DNA from: Lepidonotus clava
Lineage: Eukaryota; Annelida; Polychaeta; Phyllodocida; Polynoidae
Direction of reading: 5' to 3'
DNA length: 64,000 nt
Assembly: GCA_936440205.1 (NCBI GenBank)
Contig: OW387140.1
Location: 30,005,659-30,069,658 of the forward strand
The position numbers and the translations under genes were made by a program. The notes beneath the pieces are model-generated. The model was given only the letters and a program-made list of their open reading frames with translations. It was not told where the DNA came from and did no database searches. Positions 30,521 through 45,500 of the stretch are shown in pieces (position 1 is the first letter of the stretch; the number at the start of each line of letters is the position of its first letter).

Positions 30521-30592
30521 CATCGGCGAAAAAGTAGACAGAAACAATATTATGGATGATACTAACGACGAGGATGAAGACCAGAACCTTTG
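30513..30592 (+). CDS. DYNC1LI: DYNC1LI exon 1 (coding part)
   Basis: ATG in a strong context, 26 codons plus TG, then donor GTAAGG. Ends in QNLW, with the Trp codon split across the intron, as in the conserved D/E-rich N-terminus of the family. Confidence 0.88.
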
Positions 30593-33500
30593 GTAAGGAA
30601 AAGTGATACATAACAATCGGTATTTAGGCTATTATCAAAGTTTCCCATATGACGTTTCCGTGAAAGTGAGCCTAGAAAGCTCCATAGGGTGTCGGACAAG
30701 TTTGTACAGGAAGCCTGTGTCACTCGGAGTCGGTGACACCGCCGTCCATCTGTCAAGAGTGTCAGTTCGCTGAAGATTCTACTTCATAATAGATAAATCC
30801 ACAATACATCAGATAGCTAACAAATTCTTTCTTGTCATCAGATCAATGTTATTTTTTTCATTTTCAGTAACGGTGCCATTTACTTTTCATGTTACCTGAC
30901 GTAAGACAGCAAAACAAGTGTAGCCAAGTTAACGTTAGATAGATCTACTTAGAATAGAACTCTAGACGTGATAAACTACAGTTAACGTTACACTTTAAGT
31001 TTAACTTACAGTACGATCTAGATTAATATTTGATCTTACATGTACACACGTAATTGATAGCGAGTCCTAGAATAGTTAGAGTTTATCTTGGAATTGCTAA
31101 TTGTTAAAATAATCAGTAAGCAAAATAAATCCCAAATAATGAAATATTATTCACGAATTTATTGGGATAACAAGTTCTAAGCAGTGTTCCAAAGAGCTGA
31201 CACTCGGTGACAGATCCGATTTGTTTTCTAGTTGTGTCTAGATCTAGACTACTATAAACATAATCTAGTTAATGTAACTGTTTTGATACTTGCATTGAAT
31301 CAATGAATGCTTCATTGAAAGTTGTAGATATATGACATGTATGTAGATATAATGCTAACTTCTTTTTTTTTTGCTCTGCGGAAAAATGGAACACAGATAT
31401 TTTTATTGTGGCCTAAGTTAGCCCTAGTCTTAGTAGTGTTTTATGTCGTAGTTTCGAGCTCACACAAGTTTAAAATGACTTTTAGTGTCAGCAGGATACC
31501 CAAACTATGAGTCTTTGGTGTCCTGCAAGACTAAGCCTTGACATTTGGGTATTCGCCCGATTGGCGTATCCCAGAATCCTTTGCGTGGCGGAGAGCAGCC
31601 CAAAGATGCTGCTATTATCGCCCTAACATTGATGTTTGAAATACTCTTGTTTATTTTCCTATAGTCACGAAATATTTAGTTGTGTCTCACAATTATTAAG
31701 ACATCATGTATTCCTGGTTATGTGTGTGAAATTTCTAGGGAAAATGAAAAGAATTTAGCAACTCTAGAGCAGTTTGAAACACATTGAATCAAAGAGAAAA
31801 TGGCGAACTTGAAGCCAAACTGAGAAAAGCTGTCAAACTTTTACTAAATTGAAAATAATAAAGTGAAATTCAAAAATTAAGTAGGAGTTGTTAGATGAAC
31901 TATTTTTTTATCGTGAAAAATTTGTAAAATAATTTTTACATCTCATTAAATATAAGAAAAATGATTTTTTTTGGGAATGGACCTGCTCTCCCCCTGCGGG
32001 CGATAATATGCGAGGTTCGGAACGTCAATCGGGCGAATGGTTTGCAATGTGTCCACAGGACACCCACAGGCTCCTTTCAGGGTGTCCTGGGGCTTTAGCA
32101 GGGTTGATAAGACAATAGGTGTAGGCTGCTGGATATGGTGAGGCTTTAGTTTGAAGCACAGCTTGAACCTTTGTTTACATAACAGAAATCAGAAGATAAA
32201 TCTTGCCTCCTAGAGTTGAAAGGAGAAATCAGATCCACAGGATAATTTACCTTATTTTTGTTTTTGAATCTTGTTGGTCCTTCCCTTTACCCTTATTCCA
32301 GCCATAAATTAACTAATAGACTATAATTGCATTGTATGATAACTCGCCTTTGCAATGTTTTTTATTGTGCAGTTTGGATCCCAGTACTATATTGACAGGT
32401 TTATATTTTATTTCTAACCCAGTTAGTTGTGTAAATGTATTAGGCAGGTTTCAGCTCGCTATGTTATGCCAACAAAAAATAGAAATAGTTGTATTCAGGC
32501 TTCCCGACTTACCCTTTTCTTTAGCCCCGACCCTAGAGATTTTAAAACAAAATATCAGTGAAATTCATTAAATTGTGGCTAAAATGAGCACCCAAACTAT
32601 CGTTTCAGTTATCAAGCTAATATTTAAAAGAAATTAAATCCCGACCTATTTTTTTGTAAACATGAAACCTGAACACAGCAATATGTTTTTGGGGGCCTTA
32701 TATGAGATTCATATCAAGAAAGTTTATTATCTCTTAACTATACTTACATGCTTACTGTAGTGTCATTAACATTGAATGTTTTCTCTCCCACAGGTCAAAA
32801 TTATTAAATGAAGTACAGTCTGGATCTACCACAAAATTACCGTCAAACAAATCAATATTAGTTCTCGGTAAGTTACACAGTATTTCATTTTCAATTTAGT
32901 CGTTCGCCAGGTGATAATCAAATTGTCCATGACTTTGACACAGGGAAAACCCTTTTCCTGTGAAAAGAAAGACAAGGATGTTTGACCAACGATAGGATAC
33001 CTGACCAGCAAAGAGAATTTAATTTTCCTGATTCTACAAATATATAAAATTTTCATGGTTCTGAAAATCTCAGAATATTAATTGGTCGCCCAAAATTACA
33101 TTTTTCCTCACTGGCCCCGCAGATACATCGTCCTTCAAAATCCAATGACCAAATAAAGCATTTGCATTTCTGAACCGATTTATTTTCACTGTCCCCGGGC
33201 CATCTGCTAATGTCACGCTCACAGCTTGTTGTATAGATACGTGTTATACATCATAAGTGATCTTTTTCAATCCAAACTAAATCCTGAAAAAATTGACTGA
33301 AAAAAATTGCTGCAGACCAGGAAAACGAGGAATTCGAATTTACAGTTTCAGAGATGCCATTTTTCCTTCTTTTGTAGGATTTCCTACTTTTTGATAATTT
33401 GAGATAGCACAACCGATTTTCCTACTTTGTTTTTTACCTGTCAGGGCTCAACATTAAGGGTTTGAATTTGGCTGCCTGTTGGGCAGGTCTACGTAAAATT

Positions 33501-36500
33501 TTGCCTGCCCGACCCTCATATTCACCTGCCCAGCTTTAATAGATTATTATAATATCACAGAATTTTTGCCTGCCCTTTGGACAGGTAGATGTCAGAATCT
33601 ACCTTCCCCACCTCAAGTTTTACCTGCCCCGGGCAGGCGGGTAATGCTTAATGTTGAGCCCTGCCTGTTTTAGAAAATTGTTGTCTTGGTTTCTTTTTTA
33701 AAAAAGAGTTTCCTACTTTTCCCACTTTTGCATCAGTTGGGAGTGGCATCTCTGCAGTTTGTGTGGTCAGTCTTAGATTGAAGACCTGGTTCTCTCCGAA
33801 TCTTTCTCAGTTTACCATAATTCATCATCTAAGTATCACTTTTTAGGGAAAAAAAATATGAAAGACGCTGGAATATTCACGTAGCTTATCGTTTGAAGGT
33901 GCTTCAAAAAGTGTCACTAAGGATAATGTCACTCGTAGATATTCACAGTGCACACTGCTGAGTCCGTGCAGAATTTTTAAAATCACGCACCCAGAATCTT
34001 TTTTTGTCCACACCACGATACAAAGGTTTTAAAGCTGAAGCCATGTACTATGTCGTAGGAAACATATTCTACGCACAATGGGTCCAGTGACCTCATGTCA
34101 AAAGATGTGCATCTGGTAACCGAAATGTACTAGGGTCAGGGTCCCGTTAGGGTGCATGCAACCTTTTTGGACACTGAAATTGTATTCGTGGTGACTTAAT
34201 CGTCTGATGCACAAGGACATGCAAATATACTTACTGGTTGTTCATTTATCAGGGGTGGACATAAGTCTAAAAATCCACCGGCCAGTCGGGCCCTCAGCTT
34301 TCCAAATCTAGGGGCCTGCACCAAAATCTAGGGGCCCTCATATATATATATAGTCAGATTGTCTTTAAAAATACTATGTTTTATTGTAAAATATATAGAA
34401 ATCTCTAATTGTTATCCATGATTTTCAAGGGGCCAGTCGCAAGGGGCCAGTCGGGCCCCTATGCAAGAAAATCTAGGGGCCCGACCTGCTTTTTAAGGGC
34501 CTCGGGCCCCGGGTCCGTGGTTATGTCCACCCCTGTTTATACGTGAGGAGAGAGAATTCGTGCCGATGTTACAAGGATTGAAGGTTTTCACGGTGATACT
34601 TGAAAAATGAGGGAGGTGGGATTTTAATCTCTCGATGAATCTGGAAAGTATAGACACAGACCGTTGGTAATATCTTTACCACTAGTGCCACCTTATCGTA
34701 TCCAACATTGTTAGTCAGGTATGAATAAGCATAAACCTGCCTGGACCTGTACATAGCAATTAAATACTAGAAAACTTTCCAATTTCTGAAAATTGTCTGG
34801 GATACAGGCGCACCGTTTATTTCAAATACTGAAGGGATTGACCGAAACAGCTGCCATCCTAGTAGGCCTATTGAGCCGTCCTTCGTTCAATGAGAATCGA
34901 TCAGTAAGGCTACTGTTGGCCTGGGAAGGAAACCTGATAGCAAGGTTCCGATGAACCGTGCACCGCACCGTGTATCCTCCTACACCCTACATATATTACT
35001 GAGATCTTTTTTTCTAAGAAGAAAAAGAGTGCGACGCCTACAAATCGCTTATAAAAGTTTGATCAAGAGAGTAAGACAACATCAAGAATATACATATGAA
35101 CATTAAGGATACTCCTTCTTTAAACATCAGTTTACCCCTAAATGCGGCTTCATTGCATATATATATATGACAGTGTTCGAAATTAAGGATTTATTTCATG
35201 CACACGCCGGGTGCATTGGGGGTTAAAATCATGCACCCGGCATATTTCTGCTGCACACACTCCTATATAATGGCATTTGTACTGTTGAAAAAGCATGCAC
35301 ATGCCGGGTGCATGCCTCCTAAAAAGTATGCACCCTGCAGCCAAATTGTGCACACAGGGTGCAGGGTGCACCCTTAATTTCGAACACTGTATGAGTATCC
35401 ATCCTATTCAGTTCCTTTTAGAAAATGGTTTGACGGACATGATTGATTGAGTACAATCTGACATGTGCTAGGGTGGCTATAATTATCACTAACTCATAAA
35501 TGTTCATGAAATCGCATTCGGTATGCCAGAAGTGCACCACGCTTTTCACATCATTGTTGTTTATTCAGCTGTTATCATTTTCATCACACAATTTACAAAA
35601 CAAACAGATAATACTGATGTTATGTGCGCTGGATTGAAACGTGAGCTATTGACTGGTCATGATTATGGAGTATTCGGTACATTAGCAATACATCACGATG
35701 ATACGATATTTCTGTGAATGTTGTCCAAATGAATCGTTTTTTTTTCTATTTGGTAATCTAAGAATAATCCTCGTGATACAAATTGACAATCATATAGCAC
35801 GAAAAAAGAAACGGCTTCGAAATTGATAACTAGCCAGCTGGCTACAAAATATACCTCTAGACCTTTAGAAACCGTCAGACGCAGTTTTGGTGAACATGTT
35901 TTTGGCTTGTTGACGTCAAATGTTAAAATCACATGAAAGAGTTGCAATATATTTCTTTATAGATGTATTGTTTATAAATGGACACGGTAATGAATGTTAC
36001 CCCTTCCTTTTGGTTGGCCTCCAAAGTCTGGTATGCAGATCATCCTGTGGGAAATGGTATAGGAAGCAAGTGTCTAGTGAGTCATCGAGTTCCCCCGGGC
36101 TGTTTTATCAAAAAGATAGTGTCCCTCTTGAGTTAACTTGGCGCAGTGCACCGTTCCATCATAATGTAGATTTAATGGGGGGGGGGGGGGGGGGGGCCTC
36201 CTGCAATTTTAGATAATACTAGGAAAGTCAATAATCGACTAGGATCCAAGCATTTTAACCTAGTCTATGCAACCCCATGAGTTATATTGATCTAATTCAG
36301 ATTTCATATAGTGATGACTCCTGTTGTTACATTCTATAACTTATAAGGCTGCAATTATCATTTTTAAAAGCCTACAATAGAACTGCGTGGGGTAGATAAT
36401 GTCAGGTTCCCGTGAATGTAGACAGTATTTGTACAAAAACAAGTTATTCCTGAAGAGGATGCAAATTCATTGGTGTGACTTGGAAGGTAGTCACTTTGTG

Positions 36501-39500
36501 GTGGCGGTATGTCACGGCTCGTCTGTTAGACGTACCTGTCTGACCTGGGGAGGTGGGGCTTGAGGACCCGGGGATCCAGTGACCCACAGCTTGTGTGGGT
36601 CACTGACCCTGACTGCAGGCAACAGCCAAGAGCTGGTTCACCTTAGCCATTAGGACTTTAATACACAACCAAAATAAAGCCTAAGGATTGATGCATGGCA
36701 AGCATGCTTAATGTAATTTGATCTATTGATATTATGAGACTGTAGCGAAGATAATTTGGAGAGCAGCTCATTTGTGGCTATGTAAATATAAGACCACAAA
36801 TTAACAGTTTTGACTGAAAACGGACACCTGTCTTTGGTCTCTTAGCTATTCTGGGTGATGTAAGGCGTAGATCCTATTGATCTAGTGGCTCAGAGCGGCT
36901 TTCCCGTGGCTGTGTTAAGAAAGGCTAATCCCCGAAGTACGATGGGGAAGTGCCCCATTTACCTTGATTCCACAGAACATGAACTCTAATACAATTACAA
37001 TATTCTCTGGTCAGCCTTCTTTGTTCAAAATAGGTGTATAAACATTTTGTAGCATCAAACTTAAAGCTTGTTGAATACAGTTACACCAATATATATTATT
37101 GAAAGAGATGTAATCAGTCACGATATTACACCTAGATAATCGTTCCATGCCATGCCTAAGATACTGCTACATAAATTATAAAAAAAAGAAAGGAAAACAA
37201 AGCTCTGAAACTAAGCAATACGTCCGGCTAAACTAGTCATAACAGCCTGGTAAAGTGAGTACTTTGACCCCTCGACTCGTGTATGTATACCTTGAGGCAC
37301 GCGAGCACTGTGTGACTGAGGCCCTACAGGTCACTTTCAACCGTCAGGGATCCAGGCCTCCATTGATCGCCATTGTGTTATGGCCCCCTTGTGATCCAGA
37401 CCTGTCCGCGGTCTACTGGCCTATACTGAACTCAAGGCATGGTTTAACCCTTGTCCATCAAGTACTGGAAGCCCTGGTATGTAGCGTTGAGTACAATGCT
37501 TACATTCAACATCCCTGATACAAAGGGGTCTTCTACCCTTAACAGACCGACCCAAGAATGTAATATGTACTCAAAACCGGCAAAATGTGTGTTCTGGTCC
37601 TGGGGCTCGTTTATTGAAGGCATCACTGTTGCCCAGACCGTTTAAGAAAGTGCCTTGTTCATGGATATGCATCTTGTTATTTGTGATCGCCAAATTGTCA
37701 ACTTCTGTAGACTAATATACTTTATAATTATTCCTGTCATTGACATTTCTTGAGTCTTTGTGTCATCCAGGTCAAATATTTGCCCTAAAATACCGTAAAG
37801 GGATTCTATCAAGGATATTAATAGTAATCCACCTGCCTATTTGAAACACTGTTTCATAGATAACCGTTATTTATAATTATTCTAAAATTTAGAATGATAA
37901 ATATTACAAAATACAGTCAAATATCTTAGACGTGCGGAATACACTAACGATTCTTAACTTGGGAAAATTACACACAAACTGAGCGATATTAAATATAATA
38001 GTCAGTACTCAGTAGCAAATGTTTCAACAATATTCCTTTGCGCGTTTTCAATTGATTTTGGCAACCGTACAGTCATCGACCGATTTGACTTGGTCTGGTT
38101 AGTATCCAGTGGAAAGAATGGATAGTTATGTTTGTTATTGAATCTAAGTGCAGCTGGGCGCGTACTAGGACAATGTATGATAGACAGGATCATAGATGTG
38201 GCTGTAGGATAATTGCCATTATTCCATGCTAGTGAGAGACCTAGTAGATATTAAACGACCAAATTGCCATTATTTTCTGGTCGTCATTGTCTCGTATTCG
38301 CTCCGGGTCAGCATGGCGTATTTATGACGTCACTGACACGGACGGGGTCAGCGTCTGATTGAACTATTCACATCTCCGCTACCCCAGTAGGGTCGTAACA
38401 CCATCTCCTGCCACACTGCAATTTTCACTGGTTACCACCCGGCCTCTGAGCCGATGGGACATGGCGCCGCAATAATCTGATTGCAAGAGAAATGTTGGAG
38501 TGACTAGTTGATACGATGTTACGTCAATGAAAGTCGGTCAACGTCATTATTCTTCCAATAGTCACCTTTTTATGCATCATATGATTAGCTTTTTATTTCA
38601 AAGAATTCAAACATGACTGAGAAAAGTTAAATCTTAGTAAGGGGGAGTAATGCAGAGATTGAATGGGAAAGTAAAGTTTGAAATGCACAAAACAAAGAGG
38701 CAACATTGAATCATCAGTCTTTTTATGATGCTTCATGGGTGATGCCGTGCATCCCAACACGGTTAAGGATTTGACGATTCTATGTATACAAGTATTGGCC
38801 TGGAAAACGAATGTTCGTTTTCAGCCATCTTCGTTTGTAAGACAATTTATGTAATTTTAACGGGAAAATTTCAGCCAACCCGGCTCATTTAATTACAATG
38901 TATACTTTTCCAAAGAACCGTCAGCCCTGATTCAAAATCTTCAGCCTACGTCGGACAGACTGACATTATTTTCCAACCCTGAGTATATGTATGTGAAGTC
39001 AGGCATGTGTTACATTGCCTTGACACTAGTGATGAATTGAAACAGATTTACGTTAATAACAGACCTTTTTCATCAGCAGTTGCATTTAGTGATACTGACA
39101 ATGTCAGATACGATAGGAAAAATATTTTTGAAAGCATATGGTGGTGGTGTTCACTATGTCCAGTGCATTAACTATAAACGTGAATTAAAAAAAGACTAAA
39201 TCACATTACATAGTCCGCCATGTCAGATCTCATTCCACCCAAGGGATCTGGACGGTGCCTGTTCTGTCCACTCTCCCCCCTGGGGTACGATGAAACCGGC
39301 ACCACGCAGGACTAATGCGTGCACAGCTCACACCAGATGTTTAGTGACTCCATGTGGGGAACATGCCCACTTATTAGAGGGAGGGTTAGACGCTAATAGA
39401 TGACCCTCAGGAGGGTTTGAACGACTTCTGCCTGTTGAGTGGGCCCTTGACTGCATAGTGGATATTAGATTACAGCCTCTTTCTCAAAGAGCTATGGTGT

Positions 39501-42500
39501 ACCATGTTAATGCATTAAGGGCCTTTTTAAAAAGAAGGTCAGCCTAAAAAAAGTTTTTTTAAGATCTGGAAGGGCACATCACTTCTTGCTCTTGCCTTAA
39601 GTGTGAACACCTTAAAGGTCGGAAGGTGTAAATTTCCCATGCTGTTTACGTCTAGTGTTAAGAAGTATTAATCAAAACAAAATAAAAATGAGAAGGGTGT
39701 CTTTGTCATGATAAATCAGAATAAACTAACTTTATGACAAAATAAACAATTAAACCTGGGCAGGATCTGGTTATTTTAAACTTTAATAATAAAAAGAAAA
39801 CTGTCCTGTTGTTATACATACTGAGCTATGATGGATATCCGGATTTAGACTAGGATTATGTTTCAAAGGTCGGTTAGGTTTTTCCTAGCTCTGTTTGATA
39901 CCCCGAGGGTAAGATATGAGGCACTCATGTACAATAACCAAAACATAATGTAACCCATGTGGTCCGCCTCCATGCTATCCCTTCCCATCCCCACCAGAAC
40001 GCCACGCCCCCTCAACCCGTCTCCACCCTATGACGATGTTCATATTGAATTATGATGGCGGATTGCACTTGCAGAGGTTCGCATCGACATCCTACTGACG
40101 TCCTACTGATATTGTACTAATGGCTTAGTACTTTTAATACATTGTCATAATATATAATCCAACAAGGATCAGGCTTAGCAAGTCTACTTCTAGTCTACTC
40201 CTAGGAGAAATATCTTACGCTCCTAGCGCCACCTGTTAACCAGTATAAAAGGCGCTGCAAGGTAGGGAGCGAGCAGTTAGTGAGTTAGTTGGTTAGAAGA
40301 AACATGTTTAACCAAGGAGTTATACCTGGAGTAAGTACATCGACTCCATGTAACAGACTGGAGTTTACCAATATCCACTACCTCGGACATAGGATTGTGT
40401 TAGAGCTAAATGCTAGAATGGTCTAGAAGGCGTTGGAGCAACTCGTGTTCTAAATGTGGTTGATTGCTGATAGGAGATGGGAGGTGGACTGATGAAGACT
40501 TATACATGGTGGCTTTGACTCGGGATGAGATGTTTATTGAATAAAACCCCTTTCATATTAAGAAGCTCCCTCATCGTTCATTTCTTTTGAACTATTGGGA
40601 AGTGAATGGACAAACTTTAAACGCGGTCTGAATTACTCAGACATTCTGGAAAGCAACTTACGAAGACTTGGATATACACGGATCTTACGCAGTCTTAAAT
40701 CAAACATTAACAATAGTTCATTTGGTGGAGAACCCGGGTAAAAATTAGAAATAATTAAAATTAATAAAGAAAATGAGCGGCTTCAAAGCTGACCGCCGTC
40801 GAGGAAAATAAAATAAAATAAATGAATGAAAATTAGTCTTGACCGCCGTCGTGGCGCTAAAAGCATCCAGGTCTCCGCTCAACAGTTGAGCTGAAGAGGG
40901 GGGACATGGACTACTGATTCCCTGATGAACAAGCTACAATAAACTTGGTTGACACCCAGAGCTGATAAGTTTACCCGATCTATTAGAAAGGAGATAAAAA
41001 ATTCTAACTCTGTCTTTAGCACTACCTATCCCTGCCCGGCATGCGCATAGTTAGGATAAGCTGGGGGCGGAGTCTTTTCAGGAGTAGTCTTGACTCTCCA
41101 CAAGAGAAACGGGCATAGACCTGAACAAGAAAACGGGTTTAACCTGGTACTGTACTTCGGTAAAGGCCCGACTTACTAGGTGCTGTCTGGAAGTAAGTGA
41201 TCTAAGGAGATGCATTTACACATCTCTATAATTTAAAGGGGGTGTAGGCTGCATATTAAAAAAAAAATATATATGCAGTCTGCTCCCAATTATAACAATG
41301 GAAACTCGGTGCTGTCCATTCTGGTCCTATGAATGGGAGAGTACCGACAAACCACATGTAACTAATGAGGACCGGGAATCCGATCAGAAGTGAACCTGAA
41401 TCTGAGACCCGATCCTCTAGTGATAACAAATAAGGAACGAATAATCTCAGCCTCCTTTGTACAGTTACTACTTAATGTCCTTTAATGACATTTATACCTC
41501 ACGGAATGAAAACGCTACCCCAACCGCTTGCCATGTTGGTTTTTCCCATGTGATGTAGAGTATAGGGTAGACAGTGAAATGTCACTGTTAACATAGGTAT
41601 AATATCTATTCAGTGAGCCGTTTGGAGTTAGTGGCGCACCCGTTTGCATTCAGAAGGGCGCCACTACCCAATATAAAGTGGAACTCGGTCTTCAAACCCC
41701 AGGCTGAATGTAGGGGGTGAACGCCGAGCTACCACCTGTAACTAGCAGGGAAAGAAGGGATTTTGTCGTAACAAAATCATTCAATAAGAACAAAACTGGG
41801 GTTTTAAAGCGGATGCTTCATAAAATGGAGTCAAATATGTTAGAACAGTTGTCACCCTTGAAGGGGGTGTTAACTTGTTTGCGTATAAATCTTTGGAGTG
41901 TGTTGGGTAATTATTCTACCACACTGTACAGAAAGAGTGTTATCAAGAGTATTGAACCTTGTGACCTCTTAAGGTAAATCACCAGGGATCCAATTCCTAT
42001 CATTATTCTTATCTCCCCATGAGGTCGGTTAGGGAATCTGAGCGGGACAGTTTTGCATCACCTCTCGGGCACTCATGAAACCTTTGTAGGTGGATGTTCT
42101 TGTAACGGCTCAGTCCCGACCTGTGAGCATAGGCTCCCACTCATTCATCACAAGGATATCACTGTCTGAGATGTTTGGCAATCTCGGGCACTGATAAGCG
42201 TGGCTTCTGCGTTCAATGGGACGGCGCCTACTAAGGCCTGATCTATGAATGTACGAACTCCCACGGTGTACACACATGTATCTCTGCTTGGGACGCTTGA
42301 TAATCTTTGTGGTGTTGGTGCCTTTCTAGCTCTTAATAAGGATACCATTCCTTCTTTCATTATATTCATACAGAATCTTCATCTGGGAGTTCATTCAGTG
42401 TCTTAGAGACTTCATCTCGGTCTCCTCACAGTAGTATTTTTTCCTCTTCGAGACGACTCTGGACAATAATACTCACTCTAACACTTATTCTAACACGATG

Positions 42501-45500
42501 ACACTGACGAAGTCTTACTGTTAGACTAAAACATGGGATGGGTATCTGTGGCCTTCGCCACTACATCTCAAACTTACCTTGGAGTCGCCAACAGCTCGTT
42601 GGACGGCTCCACCTGTGGTGTCGCCTTACGTGGCCGACACGTCAATCTTTCCAGTACTCTGTAAGGGGGACAACTCATCAAAGAATTCTGTCACAGCCAA
42701 TCTAATGCTGGGAGGTCTGGACCAAAATACTTGGTCACCTACTGTCATCTAAAACTTACCAGGGTAAAACACCCTAGGAAGCGTTTGCTACCTAGGGCAC
42801 CCCATGTGAACTGTTTCCAATGTAGACATTTACACTAATGCCCTGTACGTATAACGACTAAACAAAGAATCCTGTTACAGCAAATCTTGTGTTGTACAAC
42901 TCAGACCGGAATCTCTGGCCACCCATACCTGATTATCATGTGCAGTGTCAGTCCCCAACAGTTAATAGTATCAAAAAAAAAATAACAATACGATACGAAT
43001 TACCCACACTCCAGAAAACCTACTTAGATCGGTAATGTCAACAAACCGCTAGTCAGAAAACCCCCTAATATCGCCCAACCACGCGCGAGGTAAAATGCTT
43101 GATCATGTTAGCCTAAACAATCCGCCCACTAAAATTATATAGCCTGACGCTTTTCAGTGCCAACCGTGTCACATTGCTTCATTTACATCACCCTAACATA
43201 CCGCAGGACCTGGAAAAGATAATAAGTTTAGTACGAAAGATCCTGACTCTCGGCCCGCGTCCACCATCTTGGAACCAAAAGTAAACACTAGGTGGCCACC
43301 CACGCTACCCGTTACTAAAATTACCAGCGAAACACAGTTTCTGGTTCCGGGAGTGACATCAGCTTCCGGAATACAACCACGTGAAGGCGAGCCGAGAACC
43401 ACCAAGAAGAATTCGACCAACAATCTCCTTAAATCCTACGGGTTAGTAGCCTGCCTAACATGCTAAGAACTGTAGAAGGGAGGCGGAACTTACCCGATCT
43501 CGGAGCGGTGGTTAGAAGGGCGGCTCCACGAGAAGGACGAAGGCCCGGCAACGAGCAAGGTAGACAACGGGTCCCGTGGCAACAGTCTTATGTTCCTGCG
43601 GCTCCTGATGAACATCTGGCCAAAGGCCTCCGGAGAAAAAAAAAAACACTGTCTGGGGTGTCCTGGATAAAATACATCTTAGTGGACTAGGTGCTGATCG
43701 GGAATTAAATCACCGGAATCACTCGGTGAAAACAACCCGGAATTAAGTGTTCCAATCACAGGCCGGGAATTGGATCCAGAAAATTACTTGTTGGGAATCA
43801 CTCCGATAAATTATAAAAAAAAAAAAAATTATTATATACATAAATGAATGCCAGTGGTTTACCGCGGGGCCAGCGGTAGGCGGGCGACGAAACGGCCAAG
43901 AGCCCGGGCCCACCGACGCACTATCCGTGGGGACGGCGAGTAACCGTCCTCCAACTCCCTAAAATTGTTCACTGTAATTGTCCCATCCGCCACAGTCTTT
44001 ACCAAATGAAGTGCTCGTCCGGTGTTCACCGTGGGTACCCCAAACCAATCGTTGCACCTCTTCACCTCCCGGCTGACCTTGGTGATGACACGATTGACCC
44101 ATTTTTGCATCGACTCGTCGCTGTCAGTCCACTGCCACCTTCCAGCGTCGAACCCTGAGGGGGTACCGATGATGAGGGTGGCCGGTAACGGGTGGGAGTG
44201 CAGGTTGTAAAACGCCCTATTTAAAGTTTGGGCATAAAACTTTGCTGCTGCCTCCGACTTGGTAAAAAGAGGGAGATACAAACCGAGCCTCGGGTCCCAG
44301 GTGAGGGCATCAAGGATGTTGCACACCACGACAAGAATGTCGTCGGGGAAGACGACATGATGGGCAAAGGCGTGCCCGGATAGTTCCGCCGTTGTGGCGT
44401 TTTCCCAAGGAAAAATCACAACTGTGTGGTCCGAGTCCCCTAACAACAGGTCCGGGTATCCTTCGACTCCCGCCTCTCTGTCCGAGCAGAAGATCGCGAC
44501 TCTGACCATCGTGGTTGGGTTAAAAAAATCAAAGGTTAGATGTGACAAAAAGAATCTACGTCCGCCTCTTGTAAAATAACCACCGGCACTGATTAAAATG
44601 ACGTCAAAACGAGGCTAATTTGGAAAACCCCTTTTTGATCCAAAAGATCCAAATTCTGAAATCGGCTAACATGATCAATCCATCGCATAAATTTTTACAA
44701 AACCTGTGCTAAACTAAAGTTTAGGTCCCCAACCAACATAATCAAGCGCCAGAATTAATTCATATCGGCCCAAAATATCAGGTCGAACAATCAAACTTGA
44801 AAGTTTGATCGAAGCAGAAATTTGCCATCCGGGCGCTTCGCACCCGAAGGATCCAAATCGAGGTCAAACCTTGGGGGGGGAACTCCAGTCAAGCGTCCCG
44901 CTAAGTACACGTGTACTAAGTATAGCTGGCGGACGCGTGACGGGAATGGTGGTATTTTCTGGTTCCAACTGCTCGGTATTACTAAACCTGATACAGAGAC
45001 CTTGTGTTTATTGTAAATAATGTTGTTCTGGTTGAAATTTGATTGAAATTCGACACGCATTGTATCATGAAAGTCGTTCGTTCAAAATGTCCGAATTCTC
45101 TGAATTGACTTATGTTGTGTTAATTTGTTCTGAAATTGGATTTGATGTACACTTGTTACTCTTAGAAGTTTAAGACAACCCTACACTGTATATATGTTGA
45201 GTTCTGTTGACTTGTGTTACAAATCATAAATATCAGAAACTGTATATGCATGTACTAAGTCAAAACTGAATTTGTCACCTTATGCACGGGTGTCGCAATC
45301 TTTGAATCTTAAAATCAGCTAACGATGCTGAGAACTGACTTTAATGTACAAGGCACGTACTAAGTGAATACCTAAAGATGACGAATACTTCATCCTCTAA
45401 AGTTGACTTTGTCATTTTGTAACCATGATTATGTCATCATCTACGTTGTTATCCAAATAATCATGTTATCAATTTTTAACACTTACCTTGTCATTTTATG

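Larger units (their letters stand above)
30593..32793 (+). other. DYNC1LI intron 1
   Basis: Holds a MITE at 31551-32038 and a hAT-like fragment at 32445-32671. Around the MITE, GGTGTCCTG-type words occur on both sides (31490-31530 and 32055-32090), which may be an older word-repeat element split by it. No nested gene seen. Confidence 0.6.
32868..40112 (+). other. DYNC1LI intron 2, left part
   Basis: Contains the nested pair of word-repeat elements at 33349-33754 and further ones at 34250, 35171 and 38796. The remainder is unique-looking AT-rich sequence with small chance ORFs. A hairpin AGTGACCCACA...TGTGGGTCACT lies at about 36588-36614 and a G run at 36177. Confidence 0.55.

Noticed and set aside
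34250-34535. CRISPR-like array of short repeats
   Set aside because: The repeats have uneven spacing, occur on both strands and are bounded by inverted ends with a target duplication. The host is an animal.
37255-37645. Overlapping short ORFs in DYNC1LI intron 2
   Set aside because: ORFs on both strands cover the same bases and show no domain or codon signal. Taken as chance.
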